DNA of 55,880 nt from Campylobacter jejuni (GCF_002179165.1 NZ_NFNY01000082.1:1-55880), one strand, 5' to 3'. Numbered from the stretch's first letter, positions 7,802 to 15,788 are shown. The notes: generated by a model from the sequence alone, not told the origin. A program made the numbers and translations.

Positions 7802-8527
7802 ATGAAAAAAATAATTTTAATCATATTAAGTTTATTTTTTTAGTGCTTGTTTTGATGATAGCAAGACTTTAAAAGTGGGCGTTGTGTCTAATTATTTTCC
7901 TTTTGAATTCAAAGACAAGAAAGATAAGCTAAGTGGTTTTGATATAGAGCTTATAGAAGAGCTATCTAAGCGTTTAAATTTAAAAATCAAGTGAGAAACA
8001 AAGTATGAATTAATGAACTCATTGGCCCACTTTTGGATAAAAAAATTGATTTGATTTCCTCTTCTCTTTTTATCACCCCAGAGAGACTGAAATTGATTGA
8101 TTTTCCTGGGGCTTATTATTTTTCAAAAAATGCTTACTTGAAAAATAAAAACGATGAAAATATCAAAACTAAATTTGATTTAAAAGGCAAGATAATTGGA
8201 GTAAGAAAAGGGAGTTCGCAAGAACAAATTCTTAAAAAATATTCTGATATAAAGATCATGTCTTTGGAAGAAATAGATAAACTTTTTAGGCTTTTAAATG
8301 AGAGTAAAATTGATGCAGTAATTGCTGATAATTCTATTTATTGTGGAGTATTTAAATTTACATAAAAACATAGCTGTTTTTACTATGAAAAAGGTGATGA
8401 AAATGGCTATGGATTTGGCATTAGAAAAGAGGATAAAATTTTAAATTCGACCATCAATTCTGAACTTATAAAAATGCAAGAAGATAAAAGCTTACAAAAA
8501 CTCATTAATAAATACAATTTGCCTTAA
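7802..8527 (+). pseudogene. Amino-acid-type ABC transporter substrate-binding lipoprotein (SBP family 3), broken
   Basis: ATG 7802 has a perfect AAGGAGG site. MKKIILIILSLFF shifts in a run of T to SACFDDSKTLKVGVV, that is a lipobox Cys followed by a mature SBP_bac_3 domain: FPFEFKDKKDKLSGFDIELI, ISSSLFITPERLKLIDFPGA, GKIIGVRKGSSQEQIL, and GYGFGIRKEDKILN near the end. These are the classic motifs of polar-amino-acid binding proteins. Defects are the frameshift at codon 13, TGA at 7993-7995 where Trp is expected, a shift near 8025, and TAA at 8363. No permease or ATPase gene is beside it, so it was an orphan binding protein even when intact. Confidence 0.85.
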
Positions 8528-8530
8528 TTT

Positions 8531-8555
8531 AGCAAAAGCTAAAGGCTTTTAGGCT
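8531..8555 (+). terminator. Terminator-like hairpin before kpsC
   Basis: AAAAGC (8534-8539), 5-base loop, GCTTTT (8545-8550), extended by outer AGC/GCT arms with a small bulge. It begins 4 bases after the stop of the binding-protein remnant. Its right arm abuts the TATAAT of the kpsC promoter. The T tail is short, so efficiency is uncertain. Confidence 0.55.
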
Positions 8556-8589
8556 ATAATCTCTCTTTGATTTTAAAAAGAGAGATTAT
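8555..8589 (+). promoter_or_regulatory. kpsC promoter and start-region inverted repeat
   Basis: TATAAT at 8555-8560 is a good Campylobacter -10 box. A perfect 13-bp inverted repeat, ATAATCTCTCTTT (8556-8568) and AAAGAGAGATTAT (8577-8589) around an 8-base loop, covers the -10 box, the AGAGAG ribosome site and most of the kpsC ATG (8588-8590). In a transcript coming from upstream, the arms would fold and hide the kpsC start. In a transcript begun from this promoter, the left arm would be largely missing and the start free. It could also be a protein operator. Confidence 0.6.
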
Positions 8590-10666
8590 GAAATTTTACA
8601 CAAGCTCAAAAAAGCTTAAAATAAATGCTCAAAATTTTTATAACATAAATTTCTATCATGCCTTTAAAAATATAAAACAAGAAGATATTTTTATAGGTTG
8701 GGGGCGAAAAAAATCAGGTTTAAAGGCTATAAAACTAGCTAAAAAATATAATGCAAAATTTTTGCTTTTAGAGGACGGTTTTTTGCGTTCGTTAAATTTA
8801 GGTGTAGAAAATAGTCCTAGTTTTTCTTTAGTTAAAGATAATGTTGGAATTTATTATGATGCAACTATGTCTTCTAAGCTCGAAGATATTTTAAATACTT
8901 ATGAGTTTAGTTATGAAGAATTAAAACAAGCAAAAAAAGCTATAGAGCTTATAAAAAAGGAAAAACTTAGCAAGTATAATAATAATCTTTACATATCAGA
9001 AGAGCTTTTTAATGTTGGTGAAGAACGCATTTTGGTTATCACGCAAGTGGCAAATGATGCATCGTTAAAATTTGGTTTGGCTGATAGTTTTTCCACAAAA
9101 GATATTATAAATGATGCCATTAAAGAAAATCCAAATGCTAAGATATATATCAAAATTCATCCTGATGTATTAAGTGGTAAAAAACAAAGTGATTTTGACG
9201 TAAAATTTTTACCAAAAGAATATGTAATTTTAAAAGAAAATTATAATCCTATTGAGCTTTTGAGTTATTTTAAAAAAGTTTATACTAAAACTTCTGGTAT
9301 GGGCTTTGAAGCTTTGCTTATGAATTGCAAGTGCGTTTGCTATGGTATGCCTTTTTATGCGGGTTGGGGGCTTACGCAGGATAAGTTGATATGCAAAAGA
9401 AGAATCAAAAAAAGAAGCTTAGAAGAGGTATTTTATGCTGCTTATATTTTATATAGCGAATATTTTAATCCTTATTTAAATCAAAAAAGTGATATTTTTG
9501 ATACCATTAAAACCTTGGCAAGATATAAAGATATGGAAAAACAAAATTCAAACAGACTTTTTTTTCTCGGTTTTACCTTATGGAAAAGGTCATTTATAAA
9601 GCCTTTTTTTAAAGCCAAAGATAATAAAATCATTTTCTTAAATTCCTTAAAAAATCTTAAAAAATATAAATTGCAACTTGATGATAAATTTTTTATTTGG
9701 GGTAAAAGGGTGGATTTTGACACGCTTAAAAATACACTTATTTTAAAAGCAAAAGATGAAAATTTAAAGGATTTTATCCCACAAATTTCTTTTGTTGAAG
9801 ATGGATTTATCCGATCAATTTCACTAGGCTCTGATCTTACACGCCCTTATTCTTTAATCGTTGATGATAAAGGACTTTATGTGAATCCAAACAAAGAAAG
9901 TCGTTTGGAAAATATCTTACAAAATGAAATTTTTGATGAAAATTTATTAAAAAGATCTAAAAAACTCATTCAAATTTTAAAAGAAAATAAATTTTCAAAA
10001 TACAATGGAGTGCAACACAAAAATTTAAAAATCAATGCCAAAAAAGGGCAAAAGGTTATTTTAATTCCCGCTCAAGTTGAAGATGATATTTCCATGATTT
10101 TGGGTGGTTTTGGTTTAAGCACTTTAGAATTTATTAAAGAAGTAAGAGAAAAAAATAAGGATGCTTATATTATTTTTAAGCCTCATCCTGATGTGCTAAG
10201 TGGCAACCGAAAAGGGCTAAAAGACGAAAAGCTTATCTTAAAATATTGTGATGAAATAATTCAAAATGCAAGTATCGATAGTGCTTTAAATTTGGCTGAT
10301 GAGGTGCATACTATCACTTCTACTTCGGGCTTTGATGCACTTTTAAGAGAAAAAAAAGTTTTTACTTATGGTATGCCTTTTTATGCGGGATGGGGATTAA
10401 CGCAAGATAAATATAAATGTGAAAGAAGAACGAGAAATTTAAGCCTTGAAGAACTTGTAGCTGGAGCTTTAATCCTTTATCCAAGATATATCCATCCAAA
10501 GAATAAAAATTTATGTGAAGTTGAACTAAGTTTAGATATAATGTTAAAAATGCAACAAGATTATTTTTCTAAAACAAGTGTGAGAATAATTTATAATATA
10601 AGGACTTTTTTACTTAGAAAAATAAGAAGATTGTTTGAAAAAATGATAAATTTTATTAAAGGTTAA
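8588..10666 (+). CDS. kpsC: Capsule polysaccharide beta-Kdo transferase KpsC
   Basis: A 692-aa cytoplasmic glycosyltransferase that, with KpsS, builds the poly-Kdo linker on the phospholipid anchor of group 2-type capsules. It has the expected internal duplication. LLEDGFLRSLNLG (about 60), IHPDVLSGK (about 197) and YGMPFYAGWGLTQDK (about 250) recur as FVEDGFIRSISLG (about 400), PHPDVLSGN (about 535) and YGMPFYAGWGLTQDK (about 595), one set per catalytic module. In E. coli the two modules add alternating beta-2,4 and beta-2,7 Kdo. I chose ATG 8588 with AGAGAG just upstream; a TTG at 8567 is in frame but has no better site. Upstream lies a degraded region instead of the MeOPN genes found in many strains. 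Confidence 0.95.
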   Translation: MKFYTSSKKLKINAQNFYNINFYHAFKNIKQEDIFIGWGRKKSGLKAIKLAKKYNAKFLLLEDGFLRSLNLGVENSPSFSLVKDNVGIYYDATMSSKLEDILNTYEFSYEELKQAKKAIELIKKEKLSKYNNNLYISEELFNVGEERILVITQVANDASLKFGLADSFSTKDIINDAIKENPNAKIYIKIHPDVLSGKKQSDFDVKFLPKEYVILKENYNPIELLSYFKKVYTKTSGMGFEALLMNCKCVCYGMPFYAGWGLTQDKLICKRRIKKRSLEEVFYAAYILYSEYFNPYLNQKSDIFDTIKTLARYKDMEKQNSNRLFFLGFTLWKRSFIKPFFKAKDNKIIFLNSLKNLKKYKLQLDDKFFIWGKRVDFDTLKNTLILKAKDENLKDFIPQISFVEDGFIRSISLGSDLTRPYSLIVDDKGLYVNPNKESRLENILQNEIFDENLLKRSKKLIQILKENKFSKYNGVQHKNLKINAKKGQKVILIPAQVEDDISMILGGFGLSTLEFIKEVREKNKDAYIIFKPHPDVLSGNRKGLKDEKLILKYCDEIIQNASIDSALNLADEVHTITSTSGFDALLREKKVFTYGMPFYAGWGLTQDKYKCERRTRNLSLEELVAGALILYPRYIHPKNKNLCEVELSLDIMLKMQQDYFSKTSVRIIYNIRTFLLRKIRRLFEKMINFIKG

Positions 10667-10673
10667 GCATAAA

Positions 10674-10751
10674 ATGGTTTTTGTTGAAAAATATTTAAAA
10701 AAAAAGGGGCGGGGGGATATAGCCCCCTTGACTTTTAATGACTCTAAATAA
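10674..10751 (+). promoter_or_regulatory. kpsS leader: 25-codon ORF, interrupted G tract and GC hairpin
   Basis: After kpsC comes a short ORF with an AAAGG site (ATG 10674, 25 codons, TAA 10749-10751) that overlaps the kpsS start. Inside it lies a run of A followed by GGGGCGGGGGG (10706-10716), and GGGGG...CCCCC can pair (10712-10727, about 6-base loop). kpsS has no ribosome site of its own, so it may depend on translation of this leader. C. jejuni uses pure G runs for phase variation; here a C breaks the tract. Confidence 0.5.
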
Positions 10752-11931
10752 AAAATTAGAATGTTTTAATGGTAAAAATGTTTTACTTCTACAAGGGCCT
10801 GTAGGGGATTTTTTCAAGCTTTTATCAAAAGAACTTAAAAATTATAAGTGTAATGTTTTTAAAATCAATTTCAATGGAGGGGATTTTTTCTTTTATCCTA
10901 AGGCTAGTATTTATAGGGGTTCGAGAAAAAATTTACCCAAATTTTATAAAGCTTTTTTCTGTGAAAATAAAATTGATGTTTTGATTGTTTATAATGATTG
11001 TCGTTTTATACATCGAAAAGCTATAGAAATAGCCAAAAAATTAAATATTGAAGTTTGGATTTTTGAAGAAGGTTATTTAAGACCTTATTGTATTACTTTT
11101 GAAAAAGATGGAGTCAATGCAAATTCTTCTTTACCGCGTGATAAAAATTTTTATTTAAATCAAAGTTTTGAATCAAAATATTTCATAAAAGAAATTCCTG
11201 GTGGTTTTAAATATATGGCTTTTTCTGCCTTTTTGTATTGGTTTTTTTCTTTTATCTTAGCCCCTTTTTTTAATAATAAACTTCATCATCGCACTTTGTA
11301 TCCTTTTGAATTTTTATTTTGGTTTAGATCTTTATATAGAAAATATCTTTATAAATTTACGGAAAAAAAGCTTAATCAAAAAATTTGCAGTCTTGAAAAA
11401 AAATATTTTTTGGCTATTTTGCAAGTTTATAGTGATACGCAAATTAAATATCATTATAAAAAAAATATAGAAACTTTCATAGAAGAAACCATACTTTCTT
11501 TTGCAAATCATGCTAGGGCAAAATCTTATCTTGTTTTTAAACATCATCCTATGGATAGGGGTTATAAAAATTATTCTAAATTAATAGAAGAGCTTAGTGA
11601 AAAATACCATGTTGAAGGTAGAATTTTATATGTGCATGATAGTCATTTGCCAAGACTTTTGAAAAATGCTTTAGGTTGTATTACGATTAATTCTACCGTG
11701 GGTTTGAGTGCTATTTTAGAAGGTTGTCCAACAAAGGTTTGTGGTAAGGCTTTTTATGATTTTGAGGGTTTGACTTATCCAAAAAAACTTCAATTTTTTT
11801 GGCGTGAAGCTCATGCTTATAAACCTCACGCTCTTTTGGTATCAAATTTTAAAAATTACCTTTTGCAAAACAATCAATTTAATGGAAATTTTTATAAAAA
11901 TTCTTTTTTAAATAAGAGTAAAAAACTTTGA
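10738..11931 (+). CDS. kpsS: Capsule polysaccharide Kdo transferase KpsS
   Basis: A 397-aa cytoplasmic transferase that adds the first Kdo to the phosphatidylglycerol-type lipid acceptor, after which KpsC extends the linker. Family landmarks are NVLLLQGPVGDFF (about 14-26), FNGGDFFFYP, the IFEEGYLRPYCIT segment (about 108-120), AILQVYSDTQIKYH (about 226), FKHHPMDRGYKNY (about 263) and ITINSTVGLSAILEG (about 318). Length equals other KpsS proteins. ATG 10738 is the first start downstream of an in-frame TGA at 10729; no AAGGA is visible, and a leader ORF overlaps the start. TAA ends at 11931. It is intact. Confidence 0.94.
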   Translation: MTLNKKLECFNGKNVLLLQGPVGDFFKLLSKELKNYKCNVFKINFNGGDFFFYPKASIYRGSRKNLPKFYKAFFCENKIDVLIVYNDCRFIHRKAIEIAKKLNIEVWIFEEGYLRPYCITFEKDGVNANSSLPRDKNFYLNQSFESKYFIKEIPGGFKYMAFSAFLYWFFSFILAPFFNNKLHHRTLYPFEFLFWFRSLYRKYLYKFTEKKLNQKICSLEKKYFLAILQVYSDTQIKYHYKKNIETFIEETILSFANHARAKSYLVFKHHPMDRGYKNYSKLIEELSEKYHVEGRILYVHDSHLPRLLKNALGCITINSTVGLSAILEGCPTKVCGKAFYDFEGLTYPKKLQFFWREAHAYKPHALLVSNFKNYLLQNNQFNGNFYKNSFLNKSKKL

Positions 11932-11958
11932 TTAAGAGAGCTTTTAAAACAAACTTGA

Positions 11959-11964
11959 TAAAAT
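11959..11964 (+). promoter_or_regulatory. -10 box of the membrane hydrolase / P450 operon
   Basis: TAAAAT in the context CTTGATAAAATC, 32 bases before the chosen start of the next gene. No -35 box is expected for Campylobacter sigma-70 promoters. It lies in the 64-bp gap after kpsS. Confidence 0.5.
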
Positions 11965-11995
11965 CAAAATAAAATACACAAAAGAATTGAAAATA

Positions 11996-13117
11996 ATGCA
12001 TAGAGAAGTATTTTATATAGCAGGATATGATCCTAAAAGTTATAGATTTTATTATGATTTATTTAAAAGAAATTTAAAAGATTATTCTTCTTTGTTTGAT
12101 CTTGAAACTGATATTAGCAAAATCGATACAAGTAAGGAATTCCCTTATTTTGAGATAGATTGTAAAGAAATTAAAACTAAATATCATTTTTTAACTTGGA
12201 ATGATATTGTTAAAAAAAATTGGTCACAAAATTATAAAGATGCCTTAATAGATTGCTATAGTTTTTTTAGAATTTATACAATTACTGGACTTTTTATAAA
12301 ATTTGGCAAAGAATCAATCTATCAATTAATCACAGGTTTTTACCCCTTTTTCTATGTGCTTTTTTCCTTGATTTTTTCCTTTGTTTTGGCTTTTACGAGT
12401 TTTATTTTTTTGCAAAACTACATACATTCTTTTTTGGCAATTTTAGTAGGCATTGTTTTAGGGGTTTTACTCAACCAATTTTTATTTAAATTAGGTAAAA
12501 AATTAGCTGTATTTTGGATAGCAAGAATTTGTGCTTTTTGTGCCACTTGGCAGGATAAAAAGAGAGGTGATATGGAAGAAAGGATAAAGCTTTTTGCAAA
12601 AACTATAACTCAAACATTAAAAGAAAACGAAAAGAGTGCAGATTTTGAACTCATTTTGGTAGCACATAGCGTTGGAACTATAGTTTGTATAGAAGTTTTA
12701 GAATGTATATTAAAACAAAATTTGGATGTAAATTTATTGACAAAACTAAAAATTCTTACTCTTGGAGAATGTATTCCTTTAACAAGTTATCAAAGAAAAG
12801 CAGATGAGTTTAGAAAAAAACTTGAATTTGTTTCAAGGTTTGATTTAAAATGGTATGATTATACTTCGATAATCGATGGAGCGTGTTTTCCACAAGTGGA
12901 TTTTTTCCGTACAAGTGGAGTAGAAGCTAAATTTACACCACCATTTTTAAGTGCCAAATTTCATACTTTGTATGAAAAAAATGAGTATAAAAAAATTAAA
13001 AGAGATAAAAATAAAGCACATTTTTTATATCTTTATAGCCCTAAAATTAAAGGAGAATACGATTTTTTTTCTTTTATTGTGGCGCCTAAATTTTTAGAAG
13101 AAAAGGTAAGAATATGA
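11996..13117 (+). CDS. Integral membrane protein with serine-hydrolase-like motif (Cj1412c-like)
   Basis: About 373 aa with two close hydrophobic segments (residues about 110-165, FYVLFSLIFSFVLAFTSFI and SFLAILVGIVLGVLLNQFL) between a soluble N-terminus and a C-terminal domain. The latter holds ELILVAHSVGTIV, an alpha/beta-hydrolase nucleophile-elbow-like AHSVG where the first Gly is Ala. A lipase or esterase role is possible but unproven; catalytic Asp and His were not assigned. I prefer ATG 11996 over the in-frame TTG at 11987, because AAAG lies at proper distance only from the ATG. The stop overlaps the P450 start by 4 bases, so both act in one operon, perhaps on a lipid substrate. Confidence 0.8.
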   Translation: MHREVFYIAGYDPKSYRFYYDLFKRNLKDYSSLFDLETDISKIDTSKEFPYFEIDCKEIKTKYHFLTWNDIVKKNWSQNYKDALIDCYSFFRIYTITGLFIKFGKESIYQLITGFYPFFYVLFSLIFSFVLAFTSFIFLQNYIHSFLAILVGIVLGVLLNQFLFKLGKKLAVFWIARICAFCATWQDKKRGDMEERIKLFAKTITQTLKENEKSADFELILVAHSVGTIVCIEVLECILKQNLDVNLLTKLKILTLGECIPLTSYQRKADEFRKKLEFVSRFDLKWYDYTSIIDGACFPQVDFFRTSGVEAKFTPPFLSAKFHTLYEKNEYKKIKRDKNKAHFLYLYSPKIKGEYDFFSFIVAPKFLEEKVRI

Positions 13118-14484
13118 GTCAATGTCCGTTTTTTCCAAAGCCTTATAAAAATAAAGCTTCAACACTTTTAACTTTTTTGCTAAAACGCAGATCGTGGCTT
13201 GATGGGCTTTATGAACGCAGTTATAAAATGCAAACAGGTTATGTGAAAATGCCAAATTTTGATCTTTATGTAATCAATGACACTAAAGAAGTTAAAAGAA
13301 TGATGGTGGATGAGGTAAAAGAATTCCCAAAAAGTGCCTTTTTACACGAACTTTTAAGCCCACTTTTGGGACAAAGTATTTTCACTACTAATGGCGAAAT
13401 TTGGAAAAAACAAAGAGAACTTTTAAAGCCATCTTTTGAAATGACAAGAATTTCAAAGGTTTTTAATCTTATGAGTGGAGCAGCAGCGGATATGATGAAA
13501 CGCTTTGAAAAATATCCAGATAAGGCTATTATCGAGGTAGATGAAGCTATGACTTTTGTAACTGCTGATGTGATTTTTCGCACTATTATGTCTTCAAAAC
13601 TTGATGAAGAGAAAGGAAAAAAGATTTTAAATGCTTTTGTAACTTTTCAAGAGCAAAGTGTGCATACCGCTATGCGTCGTATGTTTTTCTTTCCAAAATG
13701 GCTTTCTTATATATTAGGTGATCGTAAGCGTGCAAAAGCAGGTAACACGATAAGAAATGTTTTAAAGGGTATTATAAAGCCAAGATATGATGCGGTAAGT
13801 AATGGAAATTTGGGAGATTGTGAAGATATTCTAGCTTCTTTGCTTTTAGTGGTTGATGCACAGACAAATGAGCGTTTTTCTTTTGAAGAAATTTTAGATC
13901 AAGTAGCAATGCTTTTTTTAGCAGGTCATGAAACTACCGCTAGTTCGCTAACTTGGACACTTTATTTGTTAAGTCTTTATCCAGATGAACAAGAAAAAGC
14001 CTATGAAGAACTTTCTCAAATTTTGCAAGGTAAGGATATTGAAATCATACATTTAAGACAATTTAAACATTTGACGAATATTTTTAAAGAATCATTAAGG
14101 CTTTATCCGCCGGTAGGATTTTTTGCAAGAGAAGCTAAGCAAGATACAAAAGTTAGAGATAAACTCATCAAAAAAGGTTCAGGTGTTGTTATTGCACCTT
14201 GGCTTATCCACCGCCACGAAGAATTTTGGAGCAATCCGCACGGCTTTAATCCAAATCGTTTTGAAAATGAATATAAAAAAGATGCTTATTTGCCTTTTGG
14301 AGTAGGGGAGAGAATTTGTATAGGTCAGGGTTTTGCAATGCAAGAGGCTATTCTTATTTTGGCAAATATTTTAAGAACTTATAAATTAGAATTAGAAGAG
14401 GGGTTTGTACCTGATGTAGTAGGGCGTTTGACCATTCGTTCTGCAAATGGAATGAGAATAAAATTTAGCAAAAGGAAGCCATGA
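13114..14484 (+). CDS. Cytochrome P450 (CYP172 type, Cj1411c-like)
   Basis: A 456-aa haem monooxygenase with all core motifs. I-helix LFLAGHETTASSLTW (about 269-283) carries the acid-alcohol pair, ESLRLYPP (about 329) is the ExxR, and FGVGERICIGQGFAMQEA (about 395) is the haem loop with the ligand Cys. No N-terminal membrane anchor is seen, as in most bacterial P450s. Its substrate is unknown; mutants of the C. jejuni gene were reported to have altered surface and adherence properties. No ferredoxin or reductase is beside it. It overlaps both neighbours by 4 bases, so the hydrolase, P450 and membrane protein form one unit next to the capsule genes. Confidence 0.95.
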   Translation: MSQCPFFPKPYKNKASTLLTFLLKRRSWLDGLYERSYKMQTGYVKMPNFDLYVINDTKEVKRMMVDEVKEFPKSAFLHELLSPLLGQSIFTTNGEIWKKQRELLKPSFEMTRISKVFNLMSGAAADMMKRFEKYPDKAIIEVDEAMTFVTADVIFRTIMSSKLDEEKGKKILNAFVTFQEQSVHTAMRRMFFFPKWLSYILGDRKRAKAGNTIRNVLKGIIKPRYDAVSNGNLGDCEDILASLLLVVDAQTNERFSFEEILDQVAMLFLAGHETTASSLTWTLYLLSLYPDEQEKAYEELSQILQGKDIEIIHLRQFKHLTNIFKESLRLYPPVGFFAREAKQDTKVRDKLIKKGSGVVIAPWLIHRHEEFWSNPHGFNPNRFENEYKKDAYLPFGVGERICIGQGFAMQEAILILANILRTYKLELEEGFVPDVVGRLTIRSANGMRIKFSKRKP

Positions 14485-14903
14485 AAAGAGTAAAAGCCAA
14501 AATTCGTGCTAATTTTCGTCGTCGTGTTAAACGCACTTTAAAAGGTAATTTAAAAGAAAAACTAGCCGGAACGATTTTACTTTGTGCTATTGTGCCTTTA
14601 GCGATTTGTGGTTATATTTTTATAGTGGTAGTGGGGATTTTTTTTAGTACCGCACGGGCAAGACAAGGCGTGAGAGCTTTGGATCATTTTGTTAATGCAA
14701 GTTTGTTTAATGGTTATGCTTGGGAAAGCGTATCTTCGCATGCATGGCGTGAAAGGCATACTAAAAAATGGGCTAAATTTGTGATAAAAATCACGGATTT
14801 TTTTGATAAAAACCACTGCCAAAAAGCAAACAGAAGAGAGCAGCCAGTGGTTGATTTTGTGCTTTCTAGGAATTTAGATAAGCAAACTATTGGTAGAAAA
14901 TAA
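14481..14903 (+). CDS. Small membrane protein with phage-like C-terminal motif (Cj1410c-like)
   Basis: A 140-aa protein: a very basic N-terminus (KRVKAKIRANFRRRVKRTLK), one transmembrane helix (residues about 34-58), then a soluble tail. The tail has ALDHFVNASLFNGYAWESVS, SHAWRERHTKKW and a DKNHCQKA end. This follows the pattern LDxxxNAxxxGxxxETxSxRAxR...HC seen in small proteins of phages and related elements, whose role is unknown. The likeness is from pattern memory and not a search. It starts inside the P450 stop and ends one base before the convergent acpS stop. No function is assigned. Confidence 0.75.
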   Translation: MKRVKAKIRANFRRRVKRTLKGNLKEKLAGTILLCAIVPLAICGYIFIVVVGIFFSTARARQGVRALDHFVNASLFNGYAWESVSSHAWRERHTKKWAKFVIKITDFFDKNHCQKANRREQPVVDFVLSRNLDKQTIGRK

Positions 14904-15251
14904 TCAAGCTAGGACAACTACAGCTATGGCAAATCCACCATCGTGTGAAATACTAAGAGATGAAGAATGAATGTGGAAATTTTTTAAGACTTGAGAGCTA
15001 AAACTTAAATGAGGTGCGTTTTTGCTATCTTTTAAAATTTGTATATCTAAAAAACCGCATTCTTTTGTAATTCCTACGCCTAAAGCTTTGCTTGCTGCTT
15101 CTTTTGCAGCCCAAAATCCTGCAATATTTGCACTAGATTTTATTAAATTTTGTTCTTGTAAATTTAGAAATTTATCAAGGAAAGCTTTGCCATGTCTTCG
15201 ATAGATTTTTTCTATCCTAGAAATGGCAACTATATCACAACCTATACGCAT
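14904..15251 (-). CDS. acpS: Holo-[acyl-carrier-protein] synthase
   Basis: A 115-aa phosphopantetheinyl transferase that activates acyl carrier protein with CoA. MRIGCDIVAISRIEKI has the metal-binding Asp at residue 6, and FWAAKEAASKALG (about 46-58) holds the conserved Glu and Lys. SLSISHDGGFAIA near the end is the usual third motif. ATG directly abuts the fliL stop (15252-15254), so acpS is translated with fliL. The length is normal for the family. Confidence 0.95.
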   Translation of the reverse strand: MRIGCDIVAISRIEKIYRRHGKAFLDKFLNLQEQNLIKSSANIAGFWAAKEAASKALGVGITKECGFLDIQILKDSKNAPHLSFSSQVLKNFHIHSSSLSISHDGGFAIAVVVLA

Positions 15252-15788
15252 TTAAGAAACAACAAAATCTGTAAAATAGACATTTTTAATAAAACCATCG
15301 GTTAAAATTTCATTGATTTTTCCGACAAGTTCGTCTTTGAGTCTTTCTTTACCTTTTTGTGTGCTTACTTCTTCAAAAGTTTTTGTTGTTAATGCACGGA
15401 TGATAATATCGCGAATCACTGCGACTTTTTTATCAAGTTCTGGCTTTAAAAGTTCTGAATTTTGCTCCAATTCTATAGTGCATTTTACATATCTTGAACC
15501 ACTATCACTAAGTAAATTTAAAGTGAAAGGATCAAGTGGATACATAGGACCTATATTTGCAAAATCACTTCCGCGTTGAGCAGGTGCACTAACTTTAGGT
15601 TTGTCTGTTTTTACTTCCTCTTTTGGTGCTTCTTTTACTTCACTTTCATCGCTTGAGCTACTTGAAATGAGCCACGCAATAACACCCATGATACTAAGGA
15701 GTAATACAAAAAGTAAAATCACTATGATAATAACAAGCGAACCACCTCTTTTCTTTTTACCTTCGCCATTTTCTAATTCTTCATCCAT
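15252..15788 (-). CDS. fliL: Flagellar basal body-associated protein FliL
   Basis: A 178-aa single-pass inner-membrane protein near the flagellar stator and motor. A short charged N-terminus is followed by one helix (VIIIVILLFVLLLSIMGVIA, residues about 20-40), an acidic Ser/Lys/Pro linker, and the periplasmic FliL domain beginning near GPMYPLDPFTLNLLSD and ending KNVYFTDFVVS. ATG 15788 has an AAAGGA site. It lies far from other flagellar genes, with acpS behind it, as remembered for C. jejuni. Confidence 0.95.
   Translation of the reverse strand: MDEELENGEGKKKRGGSLVIIIVILLFVLLLSIMGVIAWLISSSSSDESEVKEAPKEEVKTDKPKVSAPAQRGSDFANIGPMYPLDPFTLNLLSDSGSRYVKCTIELEQNSELLKPELDKKVAVIRDIIIRALTTKTFEEVSTQKGKERLKDELVGKINEILTDGFIKNVYFTDFVVS

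Noticed and set aside
8033-8365. Separate 110-aa gene
   Set aside because: It is the middle of the family 3 solute-binding protein; matching sequence lies on both sides in other frames or past a stop.
4204-8527. Prophage
   Set aside because: A lysozyme-like gene alone is not enough: no integrase, capsid, tail or repressor genes and no attachment repeats were seen.
10706-10716. G tract before kpsS as an active on/off phase switch by frame change
   Set aside because: The tract is split by a C. A one-base loss leads the leader frame into TGA at 10729, and a one-base gain leads to TAA at 10736, so no length change fuses the leader to kpsS. I kept only a possible coupling effect.
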